Part shown: in pieces, positions 19,545 to 27,764 of the stretch
Layout: the number at the start of each line of letters is the position of its first letter
Position numbering within the stretch: position 1 is the stretch's first letter
Assembly: GCA_016702505.1 (NCBI GenBank)
Contig: JADJDU010000009.1
Span: forward strand, 1-64,000
From: Microthrixaceae bacterium
GTDB taxonomy: Bacteria > Actinomycetota > Acidimicrobiia > Acidimicrobiales > Iamiaceae
Reading direction: 5' to 3'
DNA length: 64,000 nucleotides
The notes under the pieces: generated by a model
Told to the model about the DNA's origin: nothing
The model's input: only the letters and a program-made list of their open reading frames with translations
Database searches by the model: none
Position numbers and translations under genes: made by a program

Positions 19545-20489
19545 TCAGGGCGACAGCGGTGGCAGGTAGTCGTGGTCGTAGGAAGACGGATCGCCAATCG
19601 GCTCCACGTGCACGAATGTCTGCGCTCCGGGCAGAGCACCGTCGATCTCGGCCGACAACTCGTTGGCGAGATCGTGGCCGCGCTTCACCGTCCAGTCGGC
19701 AGGCACGAGCAGGTGCACGTAGATGAACCGCTGACGTCCTGCCTCACGAGACCGCAGGGCGTGGAAGTCGACCGACCCTCGGGTGCGAAACTCGGTTAGC
19801 ACCCGCTCGACCCGGTCCAGTTCGTCGGCGGGAATGGACAGGCCAAGCAGACCAGTCGCAGACCGCCGGAGCAGTCCGTAGCCGGTGTAGAGGATGTTGA
19901 TGCCGACCAGGAGAGCCACGATCGGGTCGAGGACGTACCAATCGAATATCGCCACCAGTCCGATGCCAACAAGCACCCCGACCGAGGTGACCACGTCGGT
20001 CAGCAGGTGACGCCCATCGGCTTCGACGGCGATCGACCGCGACCGTCGCCCCGCTCGCACGAGGATGGCACCGACGATGAGGTTCACGACCGCGGCGATC
20101 GTCGACAGGCCGAGTCCGATGCCGGCCTGCTCGATGGGCACGGGATCGAACAAGCGAGGCACCGACGTCCACACGATCGCTGCTGCGGCGACGAAGATCA
20201 GGCCTCCCTCGACTGCCGCTGAGAGATACTCGGCCTTGCCGTGCCCGAAGTGGTGGGCGAGGTCAGGTGGTCTGGCAGCGAGGCGGACGGCCCACAGCCC
20301 CACCAGCGCGGCCACCAGGTTCACCATCGACTCCATGGCGTCAGAGAGGAAGCCCACCGAGCCGGTCAAGGCCGCTGCTGCAACCTTGAGCGCGATGGTG
20401 ACCACCGCGGCGGCCACCGAGAGCAGCATCAGCCGGACGAGTGTTCTTTGCTGCGCGTCCGGGTCCACCGTTGGAGTTGTGCCGGGCAT
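19545..20489 (-). CDS. Cation diffusion facilitator (CDF) family metal exporter
   Basis: 314 residues from ATG 20489 (a further ATG at 20513 is possible). Six transmembrane helices are followed by a cytoplasmic domain of about 90 residues. Metal-site motifs are visible: 'GFLSDAMESMVN' in helix 2, 'HHFGHGKAEY' after helix 3 and 'DGRHLLTDVVTSVGV' in helix 5. The C-terminal domain contains 'VDFHALRSREAGRQRF' and a final His-containing 'FVHVEP' motif. CDF proteins exchange Zn, Co, Cd, Fe or Mn for protons. The D-x3-type helix 2 and D-x3-D helix 5 sites resemble FieF-like members. It stands alone, convergent with MmpL. Confidence 0.9.
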   Translation of the reverse strand: MPGTTPTVDPDAQQRTLVRLMLLSVAAAVVTIALKVAAAALTGSVGFLSDAMESMVNLVAALVGLWAVRLAARPPDLAHHFGHGKAEYLSAAVEGGLIFVAAAAIVWTSVPRLFDPVPIEQAGIGLGLSTIAAVVNLIVGAILVRAGRRSRSIAVEADGRHLLTDVVTSVGVLVGIGLVAIFDWYVLDPIVALLVGINILYTGYGLLRRSATGLLGLSIPADELDRVERVLTEFRTRGSVDFHALRSREAGRQRFIYVHLLVPADWTVKRGHDLANELSAEIDGALPGAQTFVHVEPIGDPSSYDHDYLPPLSP

Positions 20490-20623
20490 GGCGCCGAGCG
20501 TATCCACCGTCATCGGCCAGGGGTCCCGACGTCCCGGTACGCCACCAAGCGCAACCCCTCGGGGCGATCGGCCAGCACTAGGGTGACGCCATCCGGGCAA
20601 CACCACCGCGATAAGGAGTCACC

Positions 20624-21199
20624 ATGGATCTCTTCGACTGCCTCGCTGGCACCGCCCGATCCCTGACTGCCAGGCTGATCCAGCCCGCCTCCGCCCACTG
20701 CGACACCGAGGAAGGACCTGCGGTGCAGGATGCTCGGCGAGCGCTGGAGACCGGCAACGTGAACCATGCCCTGAAGTGGGTGCACGCCGACGGTGAGGAC
20801 GAGGTGCGCTCCGCATTCGACGCCGCCCTGGCCGCCAGCGGCGAAAGAACTGCGCTGGCCGAGCGAGGGTTTCTGGAGACCCTCGTACGTGTCCACCGGG
20901 CGGGTGAGGGCGCCGGCTTCGACGGCATAAAGCCGACCGGCACCGAGCTACCGCCCGAAGTGGTGGCCGCCGATGCCGCTCTGGAGGCCGGGACGATCGA
21001 ACCACTGCGCGGGCTCATTCCCGACGACCGCTGGACCGAGTTGGAGAAGCGCTTCGACGCGTGCCAGGGCAAGAAGTCGTTCGACGTCGACGATCTCGAG
21101 TCAGCCCGGGACTACGTCGCGGCCTATGTCCACTTCTACAAGTACGCCGAGGGCGAGGACGAGCACCACCACCAGGGCGGCCACGCGCACCACCACTGA
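20624..21199 (+). CDS. DUF6448-like protein with His-rich tail
   Basis: 191 residues. The central region runs 'HCDTEEGPAVQDARRALE', 'FLETLVRVHRAGEGAGFDG' and 'ESARDYVAAYVHFYKY', which I recall as the DUF6448 pattern, and it is mostly helical. The N-terminus has a weak hydrophobic stretch rather than a clear signal peptide. The last 15 residues are 'EHHHQGGHAHHH'-like, suggesting metal binding. The stop overlaps the ATG of the signal-peptidase-like gene as TGATG. Function unknown; it could be a metal-dependent or metal-storing protein. AAGGAG precedes the ATG. Confidence 0.65.
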   Translation: MDLFDCLAGTARSLTARLIQPASAHCDTEEGPAVQDARRALETGNVNHALKWVHADGEDEVRSAFDAALAASGERTALAERGFLETLVRVHRAGEGAGFDGIKPTGTELPPEVVAADAALEAGTIEPLRGLIPDDRWTELEKRFDACQGKKSFDVDDLESARDYVAAYVHFYKYAEGEDEHHHQGGHAHHH

Positions 21200-21624
21200 T
21201 GCCACACCAGCCTTTGTGGCTGACTCGCATCCAATCGGATTCGATGGCGCCGGGCCTGCGTGACGGGCAACTCGTGTGGACCATTCGGCCCCGCCGGGGG
21301 CATCGGCCCCGTCGCGGTGCGGTGGTCGCGGTCGACTCGCGAGAGCTCGAACGTCGCATCGTCAAGCGGATCGTCGGGTTGCCGGGGGAACACCTGCGGC
21401 TCGAGGGCGGCCAGGTGTGGGTCGACGGGCATCTCATAGCCGAGCCGCACGCCACCCCCTCGACCTATCGGGGAACCTTCGACGTGCCAGAAGCCCACTA
21501 TTTCCTTCTCGGCGACAATCGCGACGCCTCCAGCGATTCACGCGTCTGGCGCAATCCGTACGTGGCACGGGCCGAGATCATCGGCCTCCTGCTCCGGCGA
21601 CTCCCCCCGAACGGCCCGGAATAG
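21199..21624 (+). CDS. S26-family signal-peptidase-like protease without membrane anchor
   Basis: 141 residues. The Ser region 'IQSDSMAPGL' and the Lys region 'RRIVKRIVGLPGE' form the Ser/Lys dyad of S26 peptidases, and 'FLLGDNRDASSDSR' is the conserved box E. No N-terminal transmembrane helix is present, unlike house-keeping signal peptidase I. This short soluble form resembles the NiSOD maturation protease SodX. No nickel superoxide dismutase gene is near, so its partner is probably the DUF6448-like protein with which it is translationally coupled. That partnership is inference. Confidence 0.75.
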   Translation: MPHQPLWLTRIQSDSMAPGLRDGQLVWTIRPRRGHRPRRGAVVAVDSRELERRIVKRIVGLPGEHLRLEGGQVWVDGHLIAEPHATPSTYRGTFDVPEAHYFLLGDNRDASSDSRVWRNPYVARAEIIGLLLRRLPPNGPE

Positions 21625-21748
21625 CTGATTCGAGCACCCGGACGTTCGTCCAACCACGGAGGACGAGTCGGGAGAAGTCGTTGCGACACGACTCCCGCGG
21701 CTGGGCGACGTTCCGCCATGGACCTGGCACGAGGCGAATGGGCGCTCT

Positions 21749-23140
21749 TCAGGGCGCCGGTGGCGACGCGGCCGGTTCTGGTGGGTCTGCTGCAGGCAGG
21801 TGGACTGCGACTCGGAGTCCAGTGCCTGATGTATCTGTCATCTCGATCCTGCCGCCGGACCCGGCGACGAGGGCCCGAGCGATCGCCAGGCCGAGACCGG
21901 TGCCCGGCGTCGAGGCATCGCCACGCCAGAAGCGGTGGAGGGCCCGTTCCTTGTCGTCATCGCTGAGCCCCGGACCCTGGTCAGCAACGGTGAACACGTG
22001 CTCGGTGCTCCCCGAGATGAGCTCGAGCTGAACGACAGCGAGGTCGGGGCTGGCGTTCAGCGCGTTGTCCAACAGGTTGTCGAGCACTTGGTCGACGGCG
22101 CCCGGCACAGCACGAGCCAGAACCTCCACACCCGGCGTTCGCACATCGATCGTGATGTTGCGCTCGTCGGCCACGGCGGACCACATGTCGGCTCGGTCGG
22201 CGACAAGCTCGCGTAGGTCGACGACTTCGACCGGCGAGTGTTCGTCGGCTCGGGCGAGCTGGAGCAGGTCCGATACCAGTGTGGCGAGTCGGGCGCTCTC
22301 CTCGATCACGGAGTCCAACTCGGCAGCATCCTCGGCGGAGAGGCGGGTCTGGAGGTTCTCGAGTCGGAGCCGGAGGGCGGTGAGCGGGGTTCGCAGCTGG
22401 TGTGAAGCGTCGGCGACGAACGATCGCTGCTCGGCGATCAAGGCCTCCAGGCGAACGGCCATCGTGTCCATCGTGGCGGCAAGCTCCCGGATCTCCGGCG
22501 GGCCGAGCACCGGTCCGTCCTCGGCGGACAGGTCTCCGCCCGAGTACCTCGTGGCGGTCTCGCGGAGCTGGCGGATCGGCCGGGTGACCGAGCGTGCGAG
22601 CGCCCAGCCGACCAGCGCGACGACGGCTGTGATCACGACCGCCATCCCTGCCAACCCTGCCCAGAACCGGTAGATCCGGGCGTCGACCCTGCTTGCATCG
22701 AGGGTGATGCGCAAGGCACCGTGCACCACGCCGCTTGATGCGACGGGCACGGCCACATAGAGCAGCGAGGTGTCGAGGGTGTTGGATCGGCGGATGCCGG
22801 TGGCGTGCGCCCCCGTGAGCGCCGTGGCGATCTCCGGTCGAGTCGAGAAGTCTCGAGGTGGGGTCGCTCCGGTGTCGACCACGGAGATGCCAGCGGCATC
22901 GACGACCACCACCCGAGCGCCCGTGCGGTCGCGGTAGCGCTGGGCGGCGGTGGGGTCTGGGATCCGCCTGAGCTCGAGGTCGTCCTCGTAGATCGTGGCG
23001 ATCACGGTCGCGTCGCGCTCGACGTCTGCGGTGAAGCGGTCACGTTCGCGCTGGGCGTAGAAGATGCCGAGCGGCACCTCCAGCAAGGCGAGCACCACGA
23101 TCGTGATGGCCACGTAGCTCAGCAGGAGTCGCCGCGTCAT
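21749..23140 (-). CDS. Sensor histidine kinase
   Basis: 463 residues. Two transmembrane helices (about 8-28 and 160-182) flank an extracytoplasmic sensor of about 130 residues. Then come a HAMP domain ('ARSVTRPIRQLRE'), the DHp box with phospho-His 'DASHQLRTPLTALR', the N-box 'LDNLLDNALNASP', G1 'DQGPGLS' and G2 'GTGLGLAIARALV'. Its start overlaps the response-regulator stop by four bases. The pair is divergent from the operon at 23903-26397 and probably controls it. The sensed signal is unknown, but redox or cell-envelope metal stress would fit the neighbours. Confidence 0.92.
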   Translation of the reverse strand: MTRRLLLSYVAITIVVLALLEVPLGIFYAQRERDRFTADVERDATVIATIYEDDLELRRIPDPTAAQRYRDRTGARVVVVDAAGISVVDTGATPPRDFSTRPEIATALTGAHATGIRRSNTLDTSLLYVAVPVASSGVVHGALRITLDASRVDARIYRFWAGLAGMAVVITAVVALVGWALARSVTRPIRQLRETATRYSGGDLSAEDGPVLGPPEIRELAATMDTMAVRLEALIAEQRSFVADASHQLRTPLTALRLRLENLQTRLSAEDAAELDSVIEESARLATLVSDLLQLARADEHSPVEVVDLRELVADRADMWSAVADERNITIDVRTPGVEVLARAVPGAVDQVLDNLLDNALNASPDLAVVQLELISGSTEHVFTVADQGPGLSDDDKERALHRFWRGDASTPGTGLGLAIARALVAGSGGRIEMTDTSGTGLRVAVHLPAADPPEPAASPPAP

Positions 23141-23800
23141 GGGGCGTCGGGCACCTTCAGCCGGTACCCGACGGATCGAACGGTTTCGATCAGGTCAGCC
23201 TGGAGCTTCTTGCGGAGCGAGGCGATGTGCACGTCGAGGGTCTTGGTGGAGCCCCACCAGTGCTCGTCCCATACGTCGTGCATGAGCTGCTCACGGCTCC
23301 GAACCGCGCCAGGGTCTTCGCCGAGGCAGACGAGCAGGTCGAACTCCTTCGGCGACAGCGCAACGGATCGCCTCCGATGCGTGACCGTGCGGGTTCGACG
23401 GTCCACGATGAGATCCCCGACCTCGATCTTCGCCAGTGGCGAGGCCCTCAGAGGAGGCACGGCGCAGCACGGCACGGATGCGTGCCACGAGCTCTCGGAA
23501 ACCGAAGGGCTTCACCACGTAGTCGTCTGCACCGAGGTCCAGCAGAGTGACCCGGTCGATCTCGGCACCCCGAGCGGTCACCACGATGATCGGAACCGCT
23601 CCCCGGGTGCGGAGCTCTTGACACACCACCCGGCCCTCCAGGTCGGGGAGGCCCAGATCGAGTAGGACCAGATCGACCGGCCCCGCAACGAGCGCTTCCG
23701 CCCCGGTCTGGGCATGGGTGACCTCGAAGCCCTCCCGGCGGAGCCCCTCCATCAGGGGCCCGGAAATGGTGGGGTCGTCCTCGACCAACAACAAGCGCAC
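23137..23800 (-). CDS. OmpR/PhoB-type response regulator, one frameshift
   Basis: About 220 residues in two frames. The receiver domain starts 'VRLLLVEDDPTIS' at GTG 23800 (an ATG at 23824 would add eight residues). It contains the phospho-acceptor Asp in 'LVLLDLGLPD', the switch Thr in 'VVTARG' and the Lys in 'VVKPFGF'. The winged-helix output domain has 'ALSPKEFDLLVCLG' and 'VHIASLRKKL'. The frames change between about 23427 and 23445, in the interdomain linker, so the shift is probably a read error, since both domains are well conserved. It pairs with the overlapping histidine kinase and likely binds the 23801-23902 intergenic region. Confidence 0.88.
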
Positions 23801-23902
23801 CGCGGCAGCCTGACACGCCGGCATCGTCGCCTACGGGGTTCCTGGCCTAACCCTTACCTTGTCCTGAAGAGCTGCTGGCACGGCCATTCGTACGGTCAGA
23901 AC

Positions 23903-24506
23903 ATGACCAGCTCCAAGAACCCAGACCGGCTCAGCGGCCGGACCAAGCTCATCACCGCTGCCTCGATCGTGGCCGTCGGCCTTGCCAGCACGTTCGCCAT
24001 CGGCGCCAACCTCGGCATCCTTGCCAGCGCTGATGAGCAAGGTCGGCACCGTGGCCGCCGCCGGCGATCTGATTCCGGCTGCCACCCAGGTAGTTGACGT
24101 CTACCTCGACGAGCAGGGCAACCCACTCGCATCCGACCCGGCCGCCCCCGCCGGGTCCCAGCGCTTCACCGTCGACGCAGCCGGCACCGTCGACGTCTCG
24201 GCCAGTGGCGGAACGGTCCGCGTCGACCTCGTCACACCCGCCAGCGGTTGGACCGCTACCCGTGCGGTGACCACCAGCGACGGAGTGGCCGTCACGTTCA
24301 CGAACGGCGCGAGGACGCTTGAGTTCATTGCCGCCGTCGGCCCAGATGGCGCTTTGGCCGGGGACGTCACCGAACCCTCCACCGCCGCAGCCACCCCCCA
24401 GGGCGACGATGACCACGAGTCCGACGACGACGAGTCGGAGGATCACGAGTCGGAGGATCACGAGTCGGAGGACCACGAGTACGAAGGCGGCGACTCCGAT
24501 GACTGA
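23903..24506 (+). CDS. Membrane-anchored secreted protein with acidic repeat tail, one frameshift
   Basis: About 200 residues in two frames joined near 24040. ATG 23903 opens a positively charged start and one hydrophobic helix ('LITAASIVAVGLASTFAIGA'), so it is exported or membrane-anchored. The outer part is a beta-rich domain of about 100 residues ('FTVDAAGTVDVSASGGTVRV') with no family I recognise. It ends in Asp/Glu/His/Ser repeats ('ESEDHESEDHESEDH'). It is first in the operon leading to ApbE and the ferric-reductase-like protein, so it may be a redox partner. No clear DxxSGAT flavinylation motif is visible. The acidic His-containing tail could bind metal ions or cell-wall material. Confidence 0.6.
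24430..24478 (+). repeat. Tandem 15-bp repeat encoding ESEDH units
   Basis: Three near-identical 15-bp units of the type CGGAGGATCACGAGT encode repeating ESEDH. One unit differs by a single C/T change. This is a slippage-prone repeat inside the acidic tail of the exported protein, so copy number may vary between strains. Confidence 0.8.
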
Positions 24507-24924
24507 ACTCCCCACCGCCCCCCTCCAGGACGACGACGCCAGCGCAGCTGCCCGACAGGCCCGGGTGGCGAACCTCGGCAGAGGTCGCAGCACCACGAGC
24601 GGTCGCAGTACCAAGCGTCGGCATCCCGCACAGGGATCCCGCATCGCGGCAGCTGGGCTCGGAGCCACCACGATGCTCGGTCTCGTCGGGGTGTTGGGTC
24701 ACAACGCCCGCCAGGCCTCGGCACCGGTCCCCGCCACAAATCCTGGCCTGGTCGCCCAGCCGCAGGTCGTCGTCGTGGTACACCGGGCCGGCACTCCCGG
24801 CTCGGTCGCCACCACCGTCGCTCCGTCCACCGGGGCGGCGACCAAGCTCACCGCACGTCCGACCGTCCGACCGGCCTCATCCCGGGCCCAGGCACCGGCA
24901 GCGTCGACCAGTGGCAGTAACTGA
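24499..24924 (+). CDS. Single-pass membrane protein with Ala/Thr/Pro-rich exterior
   Basis: 141 residues from ATG 24499, overlapping the end of the preceding gene. About 50 polar, Arg-rich residues precede one hydrophobic helix ('IAAAGLGATTMLGLVGVLG', about residues 50-69). The remaining 70 residues are low-complexity Ala, Thr, Pro and Val, as in an extended extracytoplasmic linker. It contains 'STGAAT', which only partly resembles the ApbE acceptor motif and lacks the upstream Asp. No family recognised. It may be an anchor or electron-transfer adaptor for the operon. Confidence 0.55.
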   Translation: MTELPTAPLQDDDASAAARQARVANLGRGRSTTSGRSTKRRHPAQGSRIAAAGLGATTMLGLVGVLGHNARQASAPVPATNPGLVAQPQVVVVVHRAGTPGSVATTVAPSTGAATKLTARPTVRPASSRAQAPAASTSGSN

Positions 24925-25843
24925 ACACCGGGGCACGGTGATGGCCTGTCGGCTCCACATCATCGTCAACCAACCCGAAGCCGGTGTAGCGGTCGATCGA
25001 GCCATCGGTCTCCTCCATCGGCTCGAGTCACTCTGGAGCCGCTTCCTCCCCGACAGTGACATCACCCGGATCAACAACGATGCCGGCACCCCGGTGGCTG
25101 TCGCTCCCCAGACGATCGCCCTCGTCGAGATCATGCGAGAGGCCTGGGATCTGACCCAGGGCCGCTACGACCCCACGCTCCTGCCGATCCTCGTGGCCAT
25201 CGGCTATGCCACCAGCAAGCTCGACCCCACGATGTCCACGGTCCTGCCATCAGGGCCTCACCGCATCGGACACGTTGATGAGATCGCCGTGGATCCTCAC
25301 CGACTCACCGTCACCATCCCGACCGGCGTCGCCCTCGACCCGGGCGGCATCGGCAAGGGTCTCGCGGCCGACATGGCTGTGGCGCTCCTCCTGGAGTGCG
25401 GAGTTGACGGCGCTCTCGTCAGCATCGGTGGCGACCTGACGGTCGCCGGCACCGCCCCGGAACCCGATGGGTGGCGCATCAACATCGAGCGTGCAGACCC
25501 TGATCCGACGCCGCTGTGCCGTGCGATGATCGACCATGGCGGCGTCGCCACGTCGAGCACTCGCTCCCGCAGGTGGGAAAGCGATGGCCGACATCGCCAC
25601 CACGCCATCGACCCGGCCACGGGTGCGCAGTCCGACACGGACCTCGCGACGGTGACGGTGTTCGCAGCGAACGGATGGCGGGCCGAGGCGTTCGCCACCG
25701 GTGCACTACTCGCTGGCAGCGAGGCAGTGATCGCCTACCTGGACAGCCACCGACTCAGCGGCTTCGCGATCACCAGCGACGGCCACATTCTCCGCACAGA
25801 TGACCTTGCCGACCTCGAGCTCATCGATGCGGGAGCGCGATGA
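24911..25843 (+). CDS. apbE: FAD:protein FMN transferase (ApbE family)
   Basis: 310 residues from GTG 24911, overlapping the previous gene. Family motifs appear in order: 'LWSRFLPDSDITRINN' near the N-terminus, 'DPGGIGKGLAAD' (the FAD/Mg-binding loop), 'VSIGGDL', 'GGVATSSTRSRRW' and 'HHAIDPATG'. ApbE proteins attach FMN to Thr in target proteins outside the cytoplasm. There is no obvious signal peptide or lipobox, so it may act inside or be exported otherwise. The next gene encodes a haem-binding reductase-like membrane protein, a common partner in flavin-based extracytoplasmic electron transfer. The flavinylated substrate in this operon is not identified. Confidence 0.88.
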   Translation: MAVTEHRGTVMACRLHIIVNQPEAGVAVDRAIGLLHRLESLWSRFLPDSDITRINNDAGTPVAVAPQTIALVEIMREAWDLTQGRYDPTLLPILVAIGYATSKLDPTMSTVLPSGPHRIGHVDEIAVDPHRLTVTIPTGVALDPGGIGKGLAADMAVALLLECGVDGALVSIGGDLTVAGTAPEPDGWRINIERADPDPTPLCRAMIDHGGVATSSTRSRRWESDGRHRHHAIDPATGAQSDTDLATVTVFAANGWRAEAFATGALLAGSEAVIAYLDSHRLSGFAITSDGHILRTDDLADLELIDAGAR

Positions 25844-26397
25844 ACGGTCAGTTCTGGTGGTACGTCGCTCGAGCTTCTGGCATCGTCGCGTGGCTCCTAC
25901 TCACTGCTGTGGTCCTGTGGGGCATCGTCTTGTCGACCAAGGCGTTTCCCGAGCACCGCCGGCCCATCTGGCTCCTCGATCTCCACCGCTGGCTCGGCGG
26001 TCTCACCGTTGGCTTCGTCGCCATCCACCTCGTCGCCCTCGTGGCAGACAGCTACGTCACCTTCACCCTCGCCGACCTCGCCATCCCCTACGCGTCGGAT
26101 TGGAAGCCCGGCGCGGTCGCCCTAGGCGTCATCGCCGCCTGGTCGCTGATCGTCGTCGAAGCCACGTCACTAGCGATGAAGCGCCTCCCCCGCAAGGTCT
26201 GGCATGCCATCCACCTCATCAGCTACCTGACGTTCTGGCTCACGACCCTGCACGCTGCATTCGCCGGCACCGACCGATCCACCCTTCTCTACCAGGCGAC
26301 CGCCGCTCTTTCGGTCCTCGTCGTCACCTGGGCCGTCATCTACCGGCTCACCCACCAAAAGGCCGTTCGACACGTGCGGAGCAGGGCCAGGTCATGA
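25840..26397 (+). CDS. Ferric-reductase-like transmembrane haem protein
   Basis: 185 residues, five or six transmembrane helices. Histidines occur in paired positions: 'LDLHRWLGGL', 'VAIHLVALV', 'WHAIHLISYL' and 'TTLHAAFAG', suitable for two b haems across the membrane, as in the ferric-reductase-like (FRD/MsrQ) superfamily. The start overlaps the ApbE stop as ATGA. It would move electrons from the cytoplasm or quinone pool outward. With ApbE and the two preceding exported proteins it forms a four-gene redox operon facing the two-component system. Confidence 0.82.
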   Translation: MNGQFWWYVARASGIVAWLLLTAVVLWGIVLSTKAFPEHRRPIWLLDLHRWLGGLTVGFVAIHLVALVADSYVTFTLADLAIPYASDWKPGAVALGVIAAWSLIVVEATSLAMKRLPRKVWHAIHLISYLTFWLTTLHAAFAGTDRSTLLYQATAALSVLVVTWAVIYRLTHQKAVRHVRSRARS

Positions 26398-26460
26398 CGG
26401 GTCCTCGCAGTTGGTTCCGGCTTCCCCAACGCTTCGGCACCGCTGTGCCCTGGGTAGCCG

Positions 26461-26475
26461 ATACCCTGGGGGTAT
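26461..26475. promoter_or_regulatory. CsoR/CstR-type operator overlapping a start codon
   Basis: ATACCC-TGG-GGGTAT is a 6-3-6 palindrome of the kind bound by CsoR/CstR-family repressors. It closely resembles the sites at 29501 and 33016. It overlaps the ATG at 26474 by two bases, so transcription probably starts within or very near the operator and the mRNA may be leaderless. Confidence 0.6.
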
Positions 26476-26650
26476 GTGTAGACGAGTGGAATGCCGAACC
26501 TGTCAACGACCGACCTACGCCGGATGTGGCGCGCACATCGAGCAGGTGCTCGGCGATGTTGAGCCGAGCGCCCGCTGCCAGTGCGCCTCACGGCAGGAAG
26601 CACCCCGTAACGGTCCACGTTCTTGGCTCAAGTCGATCCGGCGCGGGTGA
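26474..26650 (+). CDS. 58-residue Cys-rich zinc-ribbon-like protein
   Basis: Starts 'MCRRVECRTCQRPTYAGCGA' and continues with 'HIEQVLGDV' and 'RCQC'. Seven Cys and one His occur in 58 residues. The arrangement CxxC...C(G)xH...CxC matches a small conserved actinobacterial protein I have seen annotated only as hypothetical. It begins inside a CsoR/CstR operator and overlaps the next gene as TGATG. It may bind metal or act as a persulfide or thiol sensor. Coding confidence is high because of the Cys pattern and the coupling. Confidence 0.75.
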   Translation: MCRRVECRTCQRPTYAGCGAHIEQVLGDVEPSARCQCASRQEAPRNGPRSWLKSIRRG

Positions 26651-26862
26651 TGCCGATGTGTCTAATGACGCGTCTGCTGCTCGTCGGGTTCGGCGGGGAC
26701 CCTCGCGTGTCCGCGTTGACCGGCCCGGCGCTCACCGGACGGGTCGCTGCGGTGGCGAGCGTCGTCGTGGTGGCGACGGTGCAGCGCCTTCGCGGCACAG
26801 TCGACGTGTGCGCGATCAAGGCGCTCACAGAGGACACCGCGAGACGTCGCGTGTCTCCGTGA
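26650..26862 (+). CDS. Unknown 70-residue protein, coupled on both sides
   Basis: The ATG shares its A with the stop of the 58-residue gene, and its own TGA shares its last base with the ATG of the MerE-like gene, giving two TGATG junctions. The protein has a hydrophobic middle ('GRVAAVASVVVVATVQRL') that could be one membrane helix, a basic end and two cysteines. I recognise no family. The double coupling is the main reason to treat it as real. It could instead be a decayed gene whose frame happens to stay open. Confidence 0.4.
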   Translation: MPMCLMTRLLLVGFGGDPRVSALTGPALTGRVAAVASVVVVATVQRLRGTVDVCAIKALTEDTARRRVSP

Positions 26863-27221
26863 TGTCATCGAAGCCGCTCACGTCCAGAGATCGAACCAGC
26901 CTCGACGATCGCATCGACGTGGCGGCGCACACCGACCTCGGCTCTGCCCTGGAACGCCGCGGCCGGGGGTGGCTGCTGTGGTCGTTCCTGTTGTGTCCGT
27001 GCCACCTCCCGCTCAGTCTGGCGGCGATCACGGCGGTGTTGGCGGGGACTTCGGCCGGAATCGTGCTGCGCGACCACATCTGGGTCGCCGGCGCGCTGAT
27101 CACTGCCGCATGGGTGGTGGGCACCGGCTACGGCTTCCGGCTCATCCGCCAGGCCAAACGCGCTGGCGGCGCCTGCCCCACCCGGAGGCCGAAGCGCCGC
27201 CATCGGGGCTCGTCGGCGTAA
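26862..27221 (+). CDS. MerE-like mercury/organomercury transport protein
   Basis: 119 residues. A polar N-terminus of about 38 residues is followed by two membrane helices. The first has 'CPCHLPLSLAAI' and the turn 'VLAGTSAGIVLRDH', which match the MerE signature (CPCHLP, VLAGTTAG). MerE proteins move Hg(II) and methylmercury inward in mer operons. No merA, merB, merP or merT is present in the window. The gene is last in a three-gene chain under a CsoR/CstR-type operator, not a MerR one, so the ligand might be copper or a sulfur species instead. The C-terminus is Arg-rich. Confidence 0.75.
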   Translation: MSSKPLTSRDRTSLDDRIDVAAHTDLGSALERRGRGWLLWSFLLCPCHLPLSLAAITAVLAGTSAGIVLRDHIWVAGALITAAWVVGTGYGFRLIRQAKRAGGACPTRRPKRRHRGSSA

Positions 27222-27317
27222 GCAGCCGCGGAATGTTCTCACCTCGCAGGGACCGGCGACCCCGAGGCGCTGCGCTTCTCTTCCTGCCGCAGGACGGACA
27301 GGCGAAGACGCCGGCCC

Positions 27318-27758
27318 TCACGCCCCCGCCAAAGCCTCAAGCGCGATCTCGATGCGGTGTTTCGCATCGTCGGCGACCTCGGCGAGCTCGGGCACTCCCG
27401 AGGTGGCCATCATCGTCGGGTCCAGTGCTTCGATCACCGTGCGGCCGTTTTCGGTGCGCACGACAACGTTGCAAGGAAGCAGCGTCGCGACGCTCGGATC
27501 CGCTACCAAGGCGCGGTGGGCGAGCTGGGGGTTGCAGGCACCGATGATGACCTGTGGATCGATGTCGCCAGAAGCGCCCGGACGGTCAATAGTCAGCCAG
27601 CCAGACGGCGTAGCGGCGCTGGTCGGCGGCCAAGTCGAGGGCGCGTCCGGCGGCAACGTGATCGACGCTATCGCGCTGTCGACTCGGAGACGGTTGGGTT
27701 GGGCCGTCCACATCAGCTCGCTGTTGGCGTACCGGTGGTTCCATGCCTCAGCGTCCAT
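27318..27758 (-). pseudogene. Chimera: methyltransferase N-terminus joined to a DUF302 C-terminus
   Basis: A 146-codon frame with two unrelated parts. The first 40 residues ('WNHRYANSELMWTAQPNRLR') are the start of a class I SAM-dependent methyltransferase. After 'LPP' the true continuation lies in another frame ('RALDLAADQRRYAVWLADY', containing motif I) and stops soon after. From about residue 67 the frame is DUF302 ('VIIGACNPQLAHRALVADP', 'LLPCNVVVRTE'). DUF302 proteins are small and often accompany sulfide or metal genes. A deletion probably fused two former neighbours downstream of the persulfide dioxygenase gene. Neither part seems complete, though the DUF302 domain might still fold. 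Confidence 0.65.
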
Positions 27759-27764
27759 GGCCGG

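Noticed and set aside
26628..26837. Minus-strand frame opposite the 70-residue unknown gene
   Set aside because: No coupling or motif support; the plus-strand frame is bounded by two TGATG overlaps and is preferred.
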